From contig VIIQ02000001.1 in assembly GCA_007449985.2 (NCBI GenBank), positions 186,001 through 250,000 on the forward strand: a DNA stretch of 64,000 nucleotides, read 5' to 3'. The position numbers and the translations under genes were made by a program. Every line of letters begins with the position of its first letter. Positions within the stretch are counted from its first letter, which is position 1. Below the pieces are notes generated by a model that did not search any database, was not told the DNA's origin, and worked only from the letters and a program-made list of their open reading frames with translations. Source of the stretch: Desmodesmus armatus (Eukaryota > Chlorophyta > Chlorophyceae > Sphaeropleales > Scenedesmaceae). This document shows positions 1 through 11,500 of this stretch, piece by piece.

Positions 1-117
1 CCATACACTGTGTATCTATAGTGTCTGTTGGCGTTGGTTGATCTACAGGTGTTCTGATCCATACTTCTGCTAGCGTCCCTACTGCCCGCCCCTCCCCTAC
101 CGCATTGAAGTCAAAAA

Positions 118-2987
118 ATGAACATCAATATTCCGCATGCATCATGTTCCACCCTTTGCGGGCAAAGCACGGCCAGATGCCCACCCTCACAAGCTGTGTT
201 GCAGCACATGCGCATGCACCCACATGCACACACATTTCAGCAACCAGCCCTGCTGCAGCAGCCGCTGAAGCTGTGGCACAGTTCTCACAGGCGAGGCGTG
301 CAAACCATCAGCAGCGCAGCTAGTGGAGCATCAGGCTATCCAGCAGACCCTAATGATGCGCAACCATCACCCAGCAAGGAGCCTTCTGCTGCTGGTGGAT
401 CTGCAGCTGCGGCCCCACAGAAGAAAAGCATATGGCAGCACATCAAGCACTTCTTTGTGGGGTGAGCCTTAATACAAAAGCATGGGCTTGCCGGTCTGGT
501 ACAATTTTTCGGGCGTGGGCGGTGGCCTTCAGTCAGAAAGTGGCCAGAAGAATGATATGGCTGATGCTTGGCTGATGTTGCCATTATTGGCTGGCATGTC
601 AGCTCCTAGAGCATGGTCAGGTGCAACGCTTCAAGGTCCTGGCCTCACCAGAGCTGCTGCAACAGCAGAGTGCACAGGGGGCGCAAAAATGGTGCGGAAA
701 GTACAACAGTTCACAGGCTATGAGGCTCAGGAATCTGGCAACAGCGTCTGTATTGTGCGCATCCTTGCACAACTGTTGTACCAAGATATATATCACACTG
801 CAACACATACACCACATCGCTATCTTTGCCTGTTTTGTCGCAGGGAAAAGCTGGATAAGGAGCGGCTCAAAGCCCTAGGCATGGGGGCCTTTGCCAGCTA
901 TGGCGTCATCAGTAACCTGAATTACGGCACAGCGCTCACGTAAGTGGGGGTTTGAATCTGCTAAAAGTAACCTGAGTGATGTCACAGCGCTGTTGTGAGT
1001 GAGTGTTGGGGTTGGCTCACAGTGTTTTGAGTTACGGCATAGCGCCGACGGCAATGGGTTTTGGGGCTTGTCCACAGCAGCGGGAGAGCCTGCAGCGTGA
1101 GCAGGAGCAGCAGCTGCGGCCGCAGGCAGCCGCAGGGCACAAAACTTCCAGCAGAAGTGGTGGCAACCAGCAAACTGCGTTGCTTGTAGCAGCAGCAGCA
1201 AGTTGCAGCTGGTGCAGCATGCGCGTCTGTAAGGCCTCTGTCACCAGCAGTGCAGCTTGTGGAGGCTGGGCATGTGGTCTGGCTCTGTTGCTTGACAGCA
1301 TGGGTCGTTTCTGTGGCTTGTTTGAGGGCACATGCTCACTGTTGCCAGCGCCAAGAAGCCACAGACAGCAGAGTGAGATAGGATATGCCGGGAGTCTTCT
1401 CATGAACCACTCTGGCACAAATCGCCTTTTGCTGCAGTAGGACATGCAGCAGAAAACCTCTACTAGCAGCATGCGAAAGCTTGTGGTTTGAACAAGCAGC
1501 TGGGTATCAGCAGCACGCCGCAACAGCAGCAGCAATACAAACTGCAGCTCTGCCATGCCAACGCCGTCCGTCACGCCGAGGTCTTTTGCTGCTGGCTGTT
1601 GCTGTCTGCCGCTGGTTCCCGTGTGCATGCATGTGATGACCTTTGTAGCATGGCGTGGCTTGCTTTTGTGAAGCTGAATGGCGTGGCACCCACAGCACCT
1701 GGCCAGTGGCCTTCCTTCCTGGCGTTCTATGCAGGTGTGTCGTCAGCTGCTGCTGTGCTGAGGAGTATGCTTCCAGCAACAGCTGTAGTTTTGCAAGCCT
1801 CTGGCTCCCTTGTGGGGTGCTCAGCAACAGCTGAGGAGTATGCTTCCAGCAACAGCTGTAGGTTTGCAAGCCTCTGGCTCCCTTGTGAGGTGCTCAGCTT
1901 TTGCTGAGACAATTACTGTAACTGCTGTACTGTAAGGAGCCAAGCCTTTGTTGCCGTCCAGCAGCAGGCACTCTCTCTGACCCTTTATTGATTCAAGCAT
2001 TCAGAGCGGGCGGCCGCCTCTGTGAATCAGCACAACAATGACGCGCGGAGTAGAGGCCATCACAGCAGTCAAACCGCTGGTTAGGCTACACTGGGTTGCC
2101 TTTGCACTGCATAACAACTGCTGGCTGCCTCATGACATCAGCGAGCCGGCTGATGACACGAAACAGCCAGCAGTTGTTATGCAGTGCAGAGGCTGCATGT
2201 GTTGCCTGCCAGCAGGTGCTGCAGGTGTGGCCAGCCCGACATCAACTTGCCCAACCTCATGACCCTTTAACGCAAAAGGCTTTCACATCTGACTCAACAA
2301 TCATCTGCCTGTGGCACTGTGTTGTACTGTGCTGTGTGGCATTGTGCTGTGCTGTGCTGTGCTGTGCTGTGCTGTGCTGTGCTGCATTTGCAGGCTTTTG
2401 GGCAGTGCAAAACTTTGTGCGCCCTCTGCGCATCAGTCTGGCACTTGCTTTGGCGCCCTGGTTTGACAAGACAATTACGCGTCTGGGCGAGAAGCTCAAC
2501 ATACCCAAGGGCTGGTGAGGCCTGGTGACATGAATGTTTTTGGTTACATAAATCTGCTGTCAGCAGAGCACCTGTAGCCTTGTTTCCATGTTACAGTCCG
2601 CCTCAGGACAGTGTGCTGTGCAGTGTGACATCGCCCAGTTCACCGTTGCTGGTAGCATGATGATGCATCATCACGGGCAAAGAAGGCCCCCAGTCAACAA
2701 CAGCAACACTGCGGCAGTGTTTCCCTGCAGGTGGTGTTTCCTGCTTGGGTGGCTTTCAGTGACTGGCTTCACTCGCCGCGTGCTTGCATGCAGTGTCGTG
2801 TCATGTTATGTTATTTGTACAGTAACAGTAACTTACATTTGTCGTGTTGTTGGCTGTGTTGTTGTGCAGGGCCTTTGGCATCTTCATAGTGGGCATCGGC
2901 ATCGTCACCAGCACTATCCTTTTCAGCACCATCTATCTGTTGGGTGGATTCCCGTCCAACACAGTGCCCATCACAGCAGCAGCGTAG
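118..2987 (+). CDS. FAM210/DUF1279-family membrane protein, probably plastid
   Basis: Five coding exons: 118-461, 844-939, 1649-1734, 2394-2514 and 2870-2987. All introns are GT-AG, phases agree, and the model gives 254 aa. Residues 1-115 are Ser/Ala/Gln-rich and unstructured with scattered Arg, like an organelle transit region. The conserved part begins in exon 2 (KLDKERLKALGMGAFASYG) and continues as the FAM210 pattern: a first membrane segment, TAPGQWPSFLAFYAGFWAVQ, NFVRPLRISLALALAPWFD, then a second hydrophobic segment (GIFIVGIGIVTSTILF) just before the C-terminus. Plant and algal members of DUF1279 are organelle membrane proteins of poorly known function; plastid location here is inferred. 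The ATG at 118 is the first in the open frame. Upstream coding exons beyond the window edge cannot be excluded. The exon 2 border has degraded copies in intron 2. Confidence 0.8.
910..1066 (+). repeat. Degraded echoes of FAM210 exon 2 border
   Basis: The exon 2 end (910-955, with AGTAACCTGAATTACGGCAC followed by the donor) recurs at 966-1012 (AGTAACCTGAGTGATGTCAC, then a GTGAGTGAG donor-like string). A weaker copy lies at 1020-1066 (GAGTTACGGCATAGCGC). The copies are imperfect and sit directly downstream in the intron. Confidence 0.6.
1758..1897 (+). repeat. 67-bp tandem duplication in FAM210 intron 3
   Basis: Positions 1758-1824 and 1831-1897 match at about 65 of 67 bases, separated by 6 bp (period 73). 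Both begin CTGAGGAGTATGCTTCCAGC. The near-identity suggests a recent event. Confidence 0.9.
2104..2187. repeat. Perfect 24-bp inverted repeat (foldback) in intron
   Basis: Arm 2104-2127 (starts GCACTGCATAACAACTGC) is the exact reverse complement of 2164-2187. The inner sequence continues pairing in part (CATCAGC against GCTGATG). The loop is short, so a strong hairpin is expected. No flanking target-site duplication was recognised. Confidence 0.85.
2344..2384 (+). repeat. (TGTGC)n microsatellite
   Basis: A run of about eight GCTGT pentamers immediately precedes the exon 4 acceptor of the FAM210 gene, where a pyrimidine tract would normally sit. Confidence 0.9.
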
Positions 2988-3625
2988 CTGCTCTGGTATG
3001 GTCCCTGTCAGTGTGGCCCTGAACCCCTCGTATGGGGGAGGGTGAGACAGCTGAACGTCTAGCCAGATTGACGTTGTGGGATGTTGATCAGGTGCTGCAA
3101 TTCGCGCAGGCTGTTGAACCCTGTGTGAGTTTGGTGTTTGTCGCTGTTTGCTTCACAGTGCTGTGCTGATGCATCCCTGCTTCACCCTTGTACATGAACA
3201 TGCATCTCTTGTGCGGCTCACAGACCAGTACTGTAACTCCGATTCACAGCTGATGTGGTGTGCGATTGTCGCTGTGAGAGTGTGTACATGGCGACGGACG
3301 TTAGGGACCCAAGCAAGGGTGGTCAGGGCTGAGGGGTGATGTCTTGTCCTGGAGGTTGAGCATCCTGAGAGTGTTGCTCCTACCTCAGTTGCGCACCGTG
3401 GGGAAGCCAAAATTTCAAATTGAAGAGGTTTGATTTACCTTCGCGCTTCCATGCTGCCCTGTTGTCGTGATTAGAGGGTTGTTGCTCAAACGATCCAGGA
3501 TCTAAGATCATGTGTTGGTGGTTACTGGAACCTGATTCGAGGTTACGCAATATCCTTTGCCTCGCAACGCAAGTTCTAGTTGGTTCGTTAGGGAGTGACT
3601 GGGCGTGCAGGGTCAGCTAGAAAAC
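2988..3625. other. Intergenic: 3' flank of FAM210 gene and 5' flank of DEG5 gene
   Basis: About 640 bp with no convincing exon on either strand. It holds the TGTAA candidate and, before the DEG5 start, presumably that gene's promoter and 5' UTR. No TATA box was recognised. Confidence 0.5.
3232..3236 (+). terminator. TGTAA poly-A signal candidate, FAM210 gene
   Basis: TGTAA, the canonical chlorophyte polyadenylation signal, lies about 245 nt after the stop codon. Confidence 0.4.
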
Positions 3626-6600
3626 ATGCAGCAACAGTCCTGTCACTCACTACAGCGGCACTGTCAGTTTCGACCTGCAGCTAATGTCAGGCCACGGAGA
3701 CAGTCGCAACAACGCTGCAGACGTCTCGTACAGCCATGCAGAGCAGCACAGCAGCAAACACCTGGCAGCTGCGAAACAGTTGCACCCACGCCCAGCAGGC
3801 GCTCTGTCCTGGCCAGCACAGCACTGCTGCTCTCATGCATCAGCAGCCAAGCACTATGGGGACAGCAGCCGGCGCAGGCTTATCTCGTTGACGAGACAGC
3901 AGCACAGTCGGTGTTTGCGTTAGCAGCAAGGAGCGTTGTGTCAATCAACGACTACAAAGTGCAAGGCGGAGGGGAGCTGCTGGAAGGCATAGGGACAGGG
4001 TTTGTTTGGGATCAATACGGACACAGTGAGTTGCTGAGATTTTAAACATTAGTCTTAAACACTAGAAGCTATCTGCCCTCAGGTTTTACACATTGATGCC
4101 GCCATGTGTCCTCAGCCTGCTGATAGCATTCCATCAGGGGTACCCACGAGGAGGTGTGTATCGCTTTTGACAGCCAATGCCCTCACCAACTGTTGCAGCA
4201 GCAGATGGATTAGTGTGACGAGGGCAAGATAGTTGTGTTCGCCATCCAGCAGTAGCTGCAGCGCCAAGGTCAGGCACCATCATGTGTCAACAGAGGAGTC
4301 ACAATCACATATTCTGTGTAAGCTGCCCTATCAGCAACAATGTGTGTTGACAGCGATGCTTCGCAACCTCTTCCCCATGTATTTGTATGTATATGTGTTG
4401 CAGTTGTGACAAACTACCATGTGGTCAGCAAGTATGTCCTCAACAAGGGCGGCAGCCAGGTAGGTCAAATCCAAACTGTGTATGAATGTTACAGGTTTTT
4501 GAAGGTTATATGGGAAGATGGAGCTACCGCTGCATCATGCTGCCTGTGTGCTGCCTTTCCCTCTAATCTAGATGTCTTCACCTTTAGGAGGTACTCCCCA
4601 GCCAGGATTTGTACATGCACACGTTGCACAGCTGTCCCTGTCATTGCACAGGCTGTGACCAGCATGCTTTCACCAACAGTGTGCCTCAATAGCAGATTTG
4701 TTTCACAACACAGCAACAACGGCCTTAGGAGCTGCAAGCATGCAGTGCATCAGGCCTGAAGGTCAGCTGAGGTTCAGCAGCAGCTGCAGGGGGGCAGCAT
4801 TGCCATTACATTACCTTGCGGACTCGTCAACACCCACCTTAGGCGCTTTGTGTGCTGTCGTCTTGTTTGCAGTCTGTGAAAGTTGTACTAGGAGACGGCG
4901 GCAGCAGCGATGGCAGCAGCAGCGGCAGCAGCACCTATCAGGCGCGATTGGTTGGCACAGATGCACAACGCGACCTGGCTGTACTAGAGGTGGGTGCTGT
5001 ACTGCGCAAAGGATGTGGTATAGGGTATGTTAGGTGTCTCTCATCGGTGCAGCTTTGCCTCCGGCCCCCGGCAATCGGGCTCACTCGGCTGAGTGTGTGT
5101 GGCCAGCGGGGGTCCGGGGGCACACCCCCCTCCCCCCTCTTGAAACATCCAAAAGGAAAAATACTGTGCAAAGGGTGCAGGGGATCAAGAGGACAGCGCA
5201 AACAAAGGTGTTGGGGTTGTGGTGGGGGTGGGGTGGGGGGGGGTGAGCATGCAGAAGAGGGGGCAGGTGGAGCAAACACCATTGTTCTTTGGTGTATGTT
5301 AGTCCGCCAGGTTCACCGCAACGCAATTCAGCAGCATGCGTGAAGTCCCCTGTAGGGGTTGTAGACAGGCTTGGACTGTACAAGCGGGGAGTCTGCTGGG
5401 GGAAGGTCATGTGTTGTTGCCTGATGACTCATGATGGCGGTGTCGAAGGGCCAACTGATGTTCAGGGTATTCTTGGGACTTTTTTTGACGAGATCTGAAC
5501 TGCAACTGAAATGCAAGCACACCTGGGTTGACTGTGCGAGCTGCTGTTGCTGCCGTCGATGTGTTTCAGCACCCCTGGTTGAGCCAACATTTGCCCAGGG
5601 CGTTGCTTGGATGTTGTGCTGTTTCGCTGTTGTTGCTGCTGCTGCTGCCGCTGCGCTGCAGATAGATGCCCCCAAGGAAATGCTGGTGCCCATACGCGTA
5701 GGGACGTCAGGAGATTTGAAGGTGCGTCAGTGACTGCCAGGCTTGAGATCCTCTCAAGTCAGGGAAACAGCTAGCAGGTAGTGGAGGCAGCAACTTGCAC
5801 ATATATTCCGCCGAGTTGCGTCGTCAGCTGTGCGTTCAGGGTGTTTGGGGATGCTCAACCTTGCAGCCTCACACAACCTTAGTTCGGTGTCTGCAGGCAA
5901 CTATGTCCCTTCTGTGCTGGCATAGCCCCTCAAGGACACTAAACAATTTCAAGCCTTCATATGCTGGGCGTGTGCAGTTTGTGCACAAAACAAGAGCTAG
6001 CTGTAGCTTGAGCAACGAACAATCAAGTTCAAACGTACAAAAACCAACACAGGAGGAATCACATCCACGTGCTGGTTGCGTCTGCAGGTGGGGCAGTCTG
6101 TGTATGCCATTGGCAACCCCAGCGGCCTCAGCAAAACCCTGACAGCCGGCGTGGTCAGCGGATTAAACCGCACCATCCCCGCCCCCACTGGCACACGCAT
6201 ATATGGCGCTATTCAGGTGAGGCTTTGGCAAAGGGAGTTTTGAGCAGGCTCGAAACATAATGCAGCCAAGGGGTGTGAGAGGCCGGCTGGTTTGGTAGAA
6301 TGCATCAGTGTCCTACATGGTGTGTGTGAACGTAGAGATTTCGTTGCCTAGAAGGCTGGATGAATATCAGCGTACCAATTGTGCCAGTGTTGGCAAAGCT
6401 TGTCAACAGCTGACGCTTCATCCGCTGTTGTATTTATGTGTTTATGAAAAATGAACATGCTGTGTGCATATGTGTCCACCACTAGCAACAATGCATTCAC
6501 TCAATGCAGTGCTCTCATTCTTGCACCCCACTGGCAGTTATCAACCACCACGGCGCTGTTTGTCCTGCCGCACTTGCAGACTGATGCCAACATTAACGCA

Positions 6601-8012
6601 GGCAACTCAGGGGGGCCACTGCTGGACTCCTTTGGGCGCCTTGTGGGGGTCAACACAGCCAGCTTCACACGCAGCGGCTCAGTAAGTATGACTAATGCTG
6701 CTGCTATTACTAATACTGCTACCATTACTAATACTGCTACCAGCACTGCGGATGGCGCTGCAACTGTGGTGCTCAGCATGCTTTGTGCTATCCAGCCTGC
6801 GACTCAGGTTCACTGCAGTGACGACTAATGACAGTTACTGGCAGCAGTAGCCATCATGGGTGGTTTAGTTAGCTGCAGTTGGGGTTTGTGGAAGGAGTGG
6901 CCATGTATGCTGGCAGTAATGTTGTAGGAATGTGCCAAAATGCCAATGGCAGCGGCAGGTCAGGGAGCCTCCTGGTGTACCCCCACGAGTCTGCCATGTT
7001 TATTGAAGAGTGAAGGCAGTACAGGACTGTGGTGGGAACTAGCCGTATTTGCCAAGTATGGGAAGTTCCCACCACAGCACTATACTGTGGTTACCTGACA
7101 AACACGTCCAAATTGCGGGTGCACATCAGGGGTAGATCAGGGGTACAGACGCTTGCTGCAAGAATGGCATTGTCAGCTCAGGACCTTTGGAGGAATGGGG
7201 GATGCGAGAATCCCAAATAAATTCTATGCATGCATGTGTGTTGCATGTGTTTGTCATGTACGCACAAGGCATGCCTTAGATGTTTGATGCAGCTGAAGCA
7301 AGAGGAAGTCAAGGAATTGCACGAACCCAGCAAAGAGAGCACAGTCTTTCTGTTGCCCCACATGTGCTATGGGCACATGCTGTTTGCCTGGTGCTTTGCT
7401 GTCTGCAGGGGCGGGGGAGTGGTGTCAACTTTGCTTTGCCTGCAGGTGAGAATCTTGGTTGCAGGACAGCATGCGTGTGCTGGCCTCCACACTTCAGGGG
7501 GCTGCTCTGCTTGACCGGCAGGAGCAGCGCACCAACAATGTCATACACTCACTACTACAGTTTACATTTTCATGGGCCTCTGACTCAGGCACACCTTCAG
7601 TCTGCGTGTTGATGGGCATCTGGGGATGAGGGGTGCGGAGCACATGCTATGCTGGCAGCACAACGGTGCTGCTGGTTCAGCACAAACCTCACAGTGTTGT
7701 GACACGGCCCCCATCAGGTGCATCTTGCAACGTATCTTGTTCATGGCAGCTACCTTTGTCAGTGTGCATGAGCTGTGCAGTCAGCGGCCTGCAGGGTCTG
7801 CTGACTTGCGTTTGCCAGCTGCCAGCACCCCGGCAACAATTTGAGATCATGAAGGCTACCTTAATGCTGATTCCTGTCATTGACGTTCAACGTGTTTTAT
7901 GTTGTGCTCATACCTGTGCTTTGACACCTTGCTTGCAGACATGGTGCGTACTACGGTGCCCAACCTGATAATCTATGGCACAGCAGCGGGCAAGGGGGTC
8001 AGGTCGGGCTGA
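3626..8012 (+). CDS. DEG5: DEG5-type thylakoid-lumen serine protease (no PDZ domain)
   Basis: Eight coding exons: 3626-4025, 4404-4459, 4873-4989, 5662-5721, 6088-6216, 6580-6681, 7409-7445 and 7939-8012. All are GT-AG and phases agree; the product is 324 aa, close to the roughly 320 aa usual for DEG5. Residues 1-57 are Arg/Gln-rich transit sequence. They are followed by a twin-arginine lumenal signal (SRRSVLAST at 57-65, hydrophobic stretch, cleavage-like AQA at 83-85), so Tat import into the lumen is likely. The trypsin-like catalytic triad is complete: His139 in TNYHVV, Asp186 in QRDLAVLE, Ser264 in [10 protein letters not shown]. The protein ends at [10 protein letters not shown] plus a short tail, the usual DEG5 ending; DEG1 and DEG8 continue into a PDZ domain. 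In plants DEG5 works with DEG8 in photosystem II repair; that partner is not in this window. Confidence 0.93.
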
Positions 8013-8587
8013 GTCCAGCAGGTGTCTGTCGCCTTGGGTCTACTGGTGTATGTTTTAACTGCATTTTCTGTTGTGTTGTCAACCCGTGTAACAACGGTGA
8101 TAGTCCCCAACGGCGGTGGGTGATCTGCTCAGGCAGATGGTTTGAGTTGAAAGGGTATTGACCACTTTTCCCGCTGGGCGAGCAAAGCTTCACATATGTA
8201 GTTTACGAGACTGGCAAGCATATGTTTGGGTTTCCGACCGTAGAGTGTCTTGGCGTCTGCTCCTTGACCAACTGCACGTCCACTGTAAGCCCGATCAGGA
8301 GCACCATTGGATAATTTAGGTAGATGCAAACATCTTACGAGCGATGAGATCTTGATACAGCCTCAGTTTGGTCACCCACCAACCTACCTGCCTGGAACGC
8401 TTTCGAGGCTCTATAGGTCGTATTGTTGGTCGCAAATGCTGGATACAATATAATCATTGAGTTTGGATGCCCTTGCACAGCGCCTGGACGCTTTCAGGGT
8501 ATTGACAGCAGTGATGCTGCTACTGCTGCAGGTGCATTGTGGTCAGCACCCCATCAGGCTGTCAGACACATCTGCAGTCAAACCATT
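8013..8587. other. Intergenic between DEG5 and UROD genes
   Basis: It contains the DEG5 3' end and the upstream region of UROD. Both genes point the same way. No additional exon or RNA gene was recognised. Confidence 0.5.
8087..8091 (+). terminator. TGTAA poly-A signal candidate, DEG5 gene
   Basis: TGTAA lies 75 nt after the DEG5 stop codon, a typical chlorophyte position. Confidence 0.5.
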
Positions 8588-11500
8588 ATGCAGCAGCAGC
8601 AATTGCAGGCGCGCAGCTGTGCAGTCAGTAGCCCTGCGAAATGCAGGGTGGCAGTGACGGCCAGGGCAGCAGGCAGGCGCACAGCAGTGCTGGTTCGCGC
8701 CCAGGCGCCTCCAGCAGCAGTTGCTGAGGCAGAAGCACCTCTGATGGTGCGTGCTGCGCGTGGTGAGGCCACGGAGAGGGCCCCGTGCTGGATGATGAGG
8801 CAGGCTGGCAGGTGGGTGGGCGAGTTGGTGTTTTTTTCACCCGGGTGGGGGGGGGGACTCCCACTGGCTGGCCACACACACAGCAATCAGGCGTACCCAG
8901 CTGCCGGAGGCCCGAGGCAACACAGCCTTACCAGTGAGATCCGCCTAACACCCTTATCCCTGGAGGTGCCCAGTGCCCGAACCAGAAAAGCATGGGAGTT
9001 GGTTGGTGGGCTGGCCGGTGGCAGAGTTTGCTTAGGGACACACTGTCCTGGTGCGGTGACAGATACATGCACAGCGCACACATACTTTGGTGCAGCAGCA
9101 GCAGCAGCAGCAGCAATAGCAGCAGTCAGCACACACATGTTCCTGTGGTGATGCCATGCACAAGCAGTTGTCACAACCTCCCGCTGATGAGGCAGGCTGA
9201 CAGTGGGGTGCACAATTCAGTGGGTGGCCAGTGCCAGCAACCAAGTATATCAACATGCAGTGATCAGCTCATGTCTCAGGCCTGCTGACTGTAGCAGTGG
9301 CAACCTTTGGTTGTTCAGGGCGCTGCAAGGACACACTGTGCAAGGACTAGGCCCTCACAACTGCAGCACAGACAGCGATGCCACTTCCTGGCAGCTTGCC
9401 TGCACTTGTACGGTTTTTTTAGCTAGACGCGTCAGGATCCCATGGGTTTGCTTGCTTGCAAGACTCGCATGGAACTTTTGTGCAACACATGACGGCACAC
9501 TGCAGCCAGCACCCGGTGGCACCTCACTGGGCCAGCAGGAGCACAGTCCTACTGGCTTGACCACAGCCAGCAGGGCCTGAGGCAGGGTTCAGGGTAAAGG
9601 GCATCAGCAGCAGCTCATGCCAGCCATCCAGCAGCCGGAGTGCCTCCATTGTGCCTGCAAGTACCAGGCTGCCTATCATGTTGAATGGGGCAGGGGCCAA
9701 GGCAGCAGGCATGTTTTTGTGTGATCTTGTGCCAGCCACTCAGCAGCTGCCGTGCCTTCATTGTGGCTTGTGCCTGCAGGTACCAGGCTGCCTCTCGCGT
9801 TGAATGGGGCAGGGGCGAAGGCAGCAGGCATGTTTTGTTGTCAACTTTTGCCAGCCACTCAGCAGCTGACGTGCCTACATCTTGGGCTGTGCCTGCAGGT
9901 ACCAGGCTGCCTATCGTGAGCTGGCCAAGAAGCACCCCTCCTTCAGGGAGCGCAGTGAGACAACAGAGCTCATCGTGGACATCAGCCTGCAGGTAACAAT
10001 GACAGTTACAGTTACAGTAACAGTTGCGGTCACAGTAGTTGGCTCAGCCAAGTAGCTGAGCAATGCACTGGGGAGCCAAAGGCTCATGGGGATGCCTATG
10101 GCTTGTGGTAGCTGCATGCTGCCGTTTTTTTACATGTATGACCACACATGGACACAGATTGCCCACACCATAGTTTCCAGCTCTGCGGCTGCTCATCAAA
10201 AGCAAGCAGGAGCCTGTCAAGCAGCAGCTTCGGACCTGCCACCACTGCACAATTCAATTGATGGCTGGCTTGACCGGTGATTTTGATTGCCCTCATAATG
10301 AGACTGGGGTATGTCAGGTGATAGGCCCTATGGTCAGGTGCATGAGCCCTTGGCTCACTGGCTATTGTCCACGATGGGAAGTGGTCCTCGATAACTGTAC
10401 TGCACTGTTTGTGCTGTCTTTGCCGCCTTGTTCCTAACTGTGCAGCCGTGGCGCAGCTTCAAGCCTGATGGTGTGATCTTGTTCAGCGACATCCTCACGC
10501 CACTGCCTGGCATCGGTGTGTCGTTTGAGATTGATGACAACAAGGGGCCTCTGCTGGATGACCCCATACGCTCTGCAGATCAGGTGAGCTAAGGCAGGGA
10601 AGGCTGGAGTTGCAGTCGCAGTAGCGGTATGCTGCTGGCCGTATGCTGTAGCACTACAAATGGAATGGGACGTTGATGACAGGCGGCTGTTTCTGGATGA
10701 CCCCATCGGCTCTTCAGAAAGGTTAGAGAGTACGCAAGGCAGCTGTGGTAACAGTCATCAGTAGTACTCACAGTAGCAGTACGCTATCACTCGTACACTG
10801 CAGTACTCCACATTGTAATGGGAGACTGATAGGAAGGGGCGCCAGTTCTAAATGACCCCAAGGCCAACCGCTGCACTGGGTGAGGTTGTCTGAAGGTTGT
10901 CGGCATAGGATTGGTTCCAAGTGTTGGCGTAGTGACGGCTGCCATAAGGTACCAGGTAGTTGGACAATACTGCAGGGGTTTACCTTGCTCAGGCTGGGTC
11001 CCACTAGTCATCTTGTCGATCGCTCCTGCAGCCCAGCCTGAGCAAGGGAGTTCCCTGCAGTATTGTCAGACGTACTTGGTATTTGTCAAGGTAACAAAGA
11101 GCGTCCACTGGAGAGGGACATTGTCACCTCCACAGATCAGGTGTAAGCAGGTTGGGCCTGTTGGCAAGTGTCAACAGCAGTAAGAGCAGTGGGCGATTAT
11201 CTTGTCGTTGACACATAGTAACTGGACTAATCTTTGCCTTCAGCTTCATATCAATATGTCACATTTCTTGTCAAAAGACCTGCTGTGCTATGCTGTGCTG
11301 TGCGTTGCGCCATGCCGTGTGCCTGCTGCAGCTGAAGAAGCTGCACAAAATTGACCTGTCTCAGATGCACTTTGTCGGAGAGTCCCTCACTGCCCTCAGA
11401 AAGGAAGTGGGCAACACAGCAGCAGTCCTTGGTGAGTATCACTTGTGCCCTACTTTTTTCCCGGACTGGCATCAGCTGCGGATATTCTTTCAGCACACGG

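Noticed and set aside
4938..5282. Long frames on both strands around the G/C-rich part of DEG5 intron 3
   Set aside because: They arise from C/G-runs and poly-Pro/Gly composition and lie inside an intron supported by phase-matched exons on both sides.
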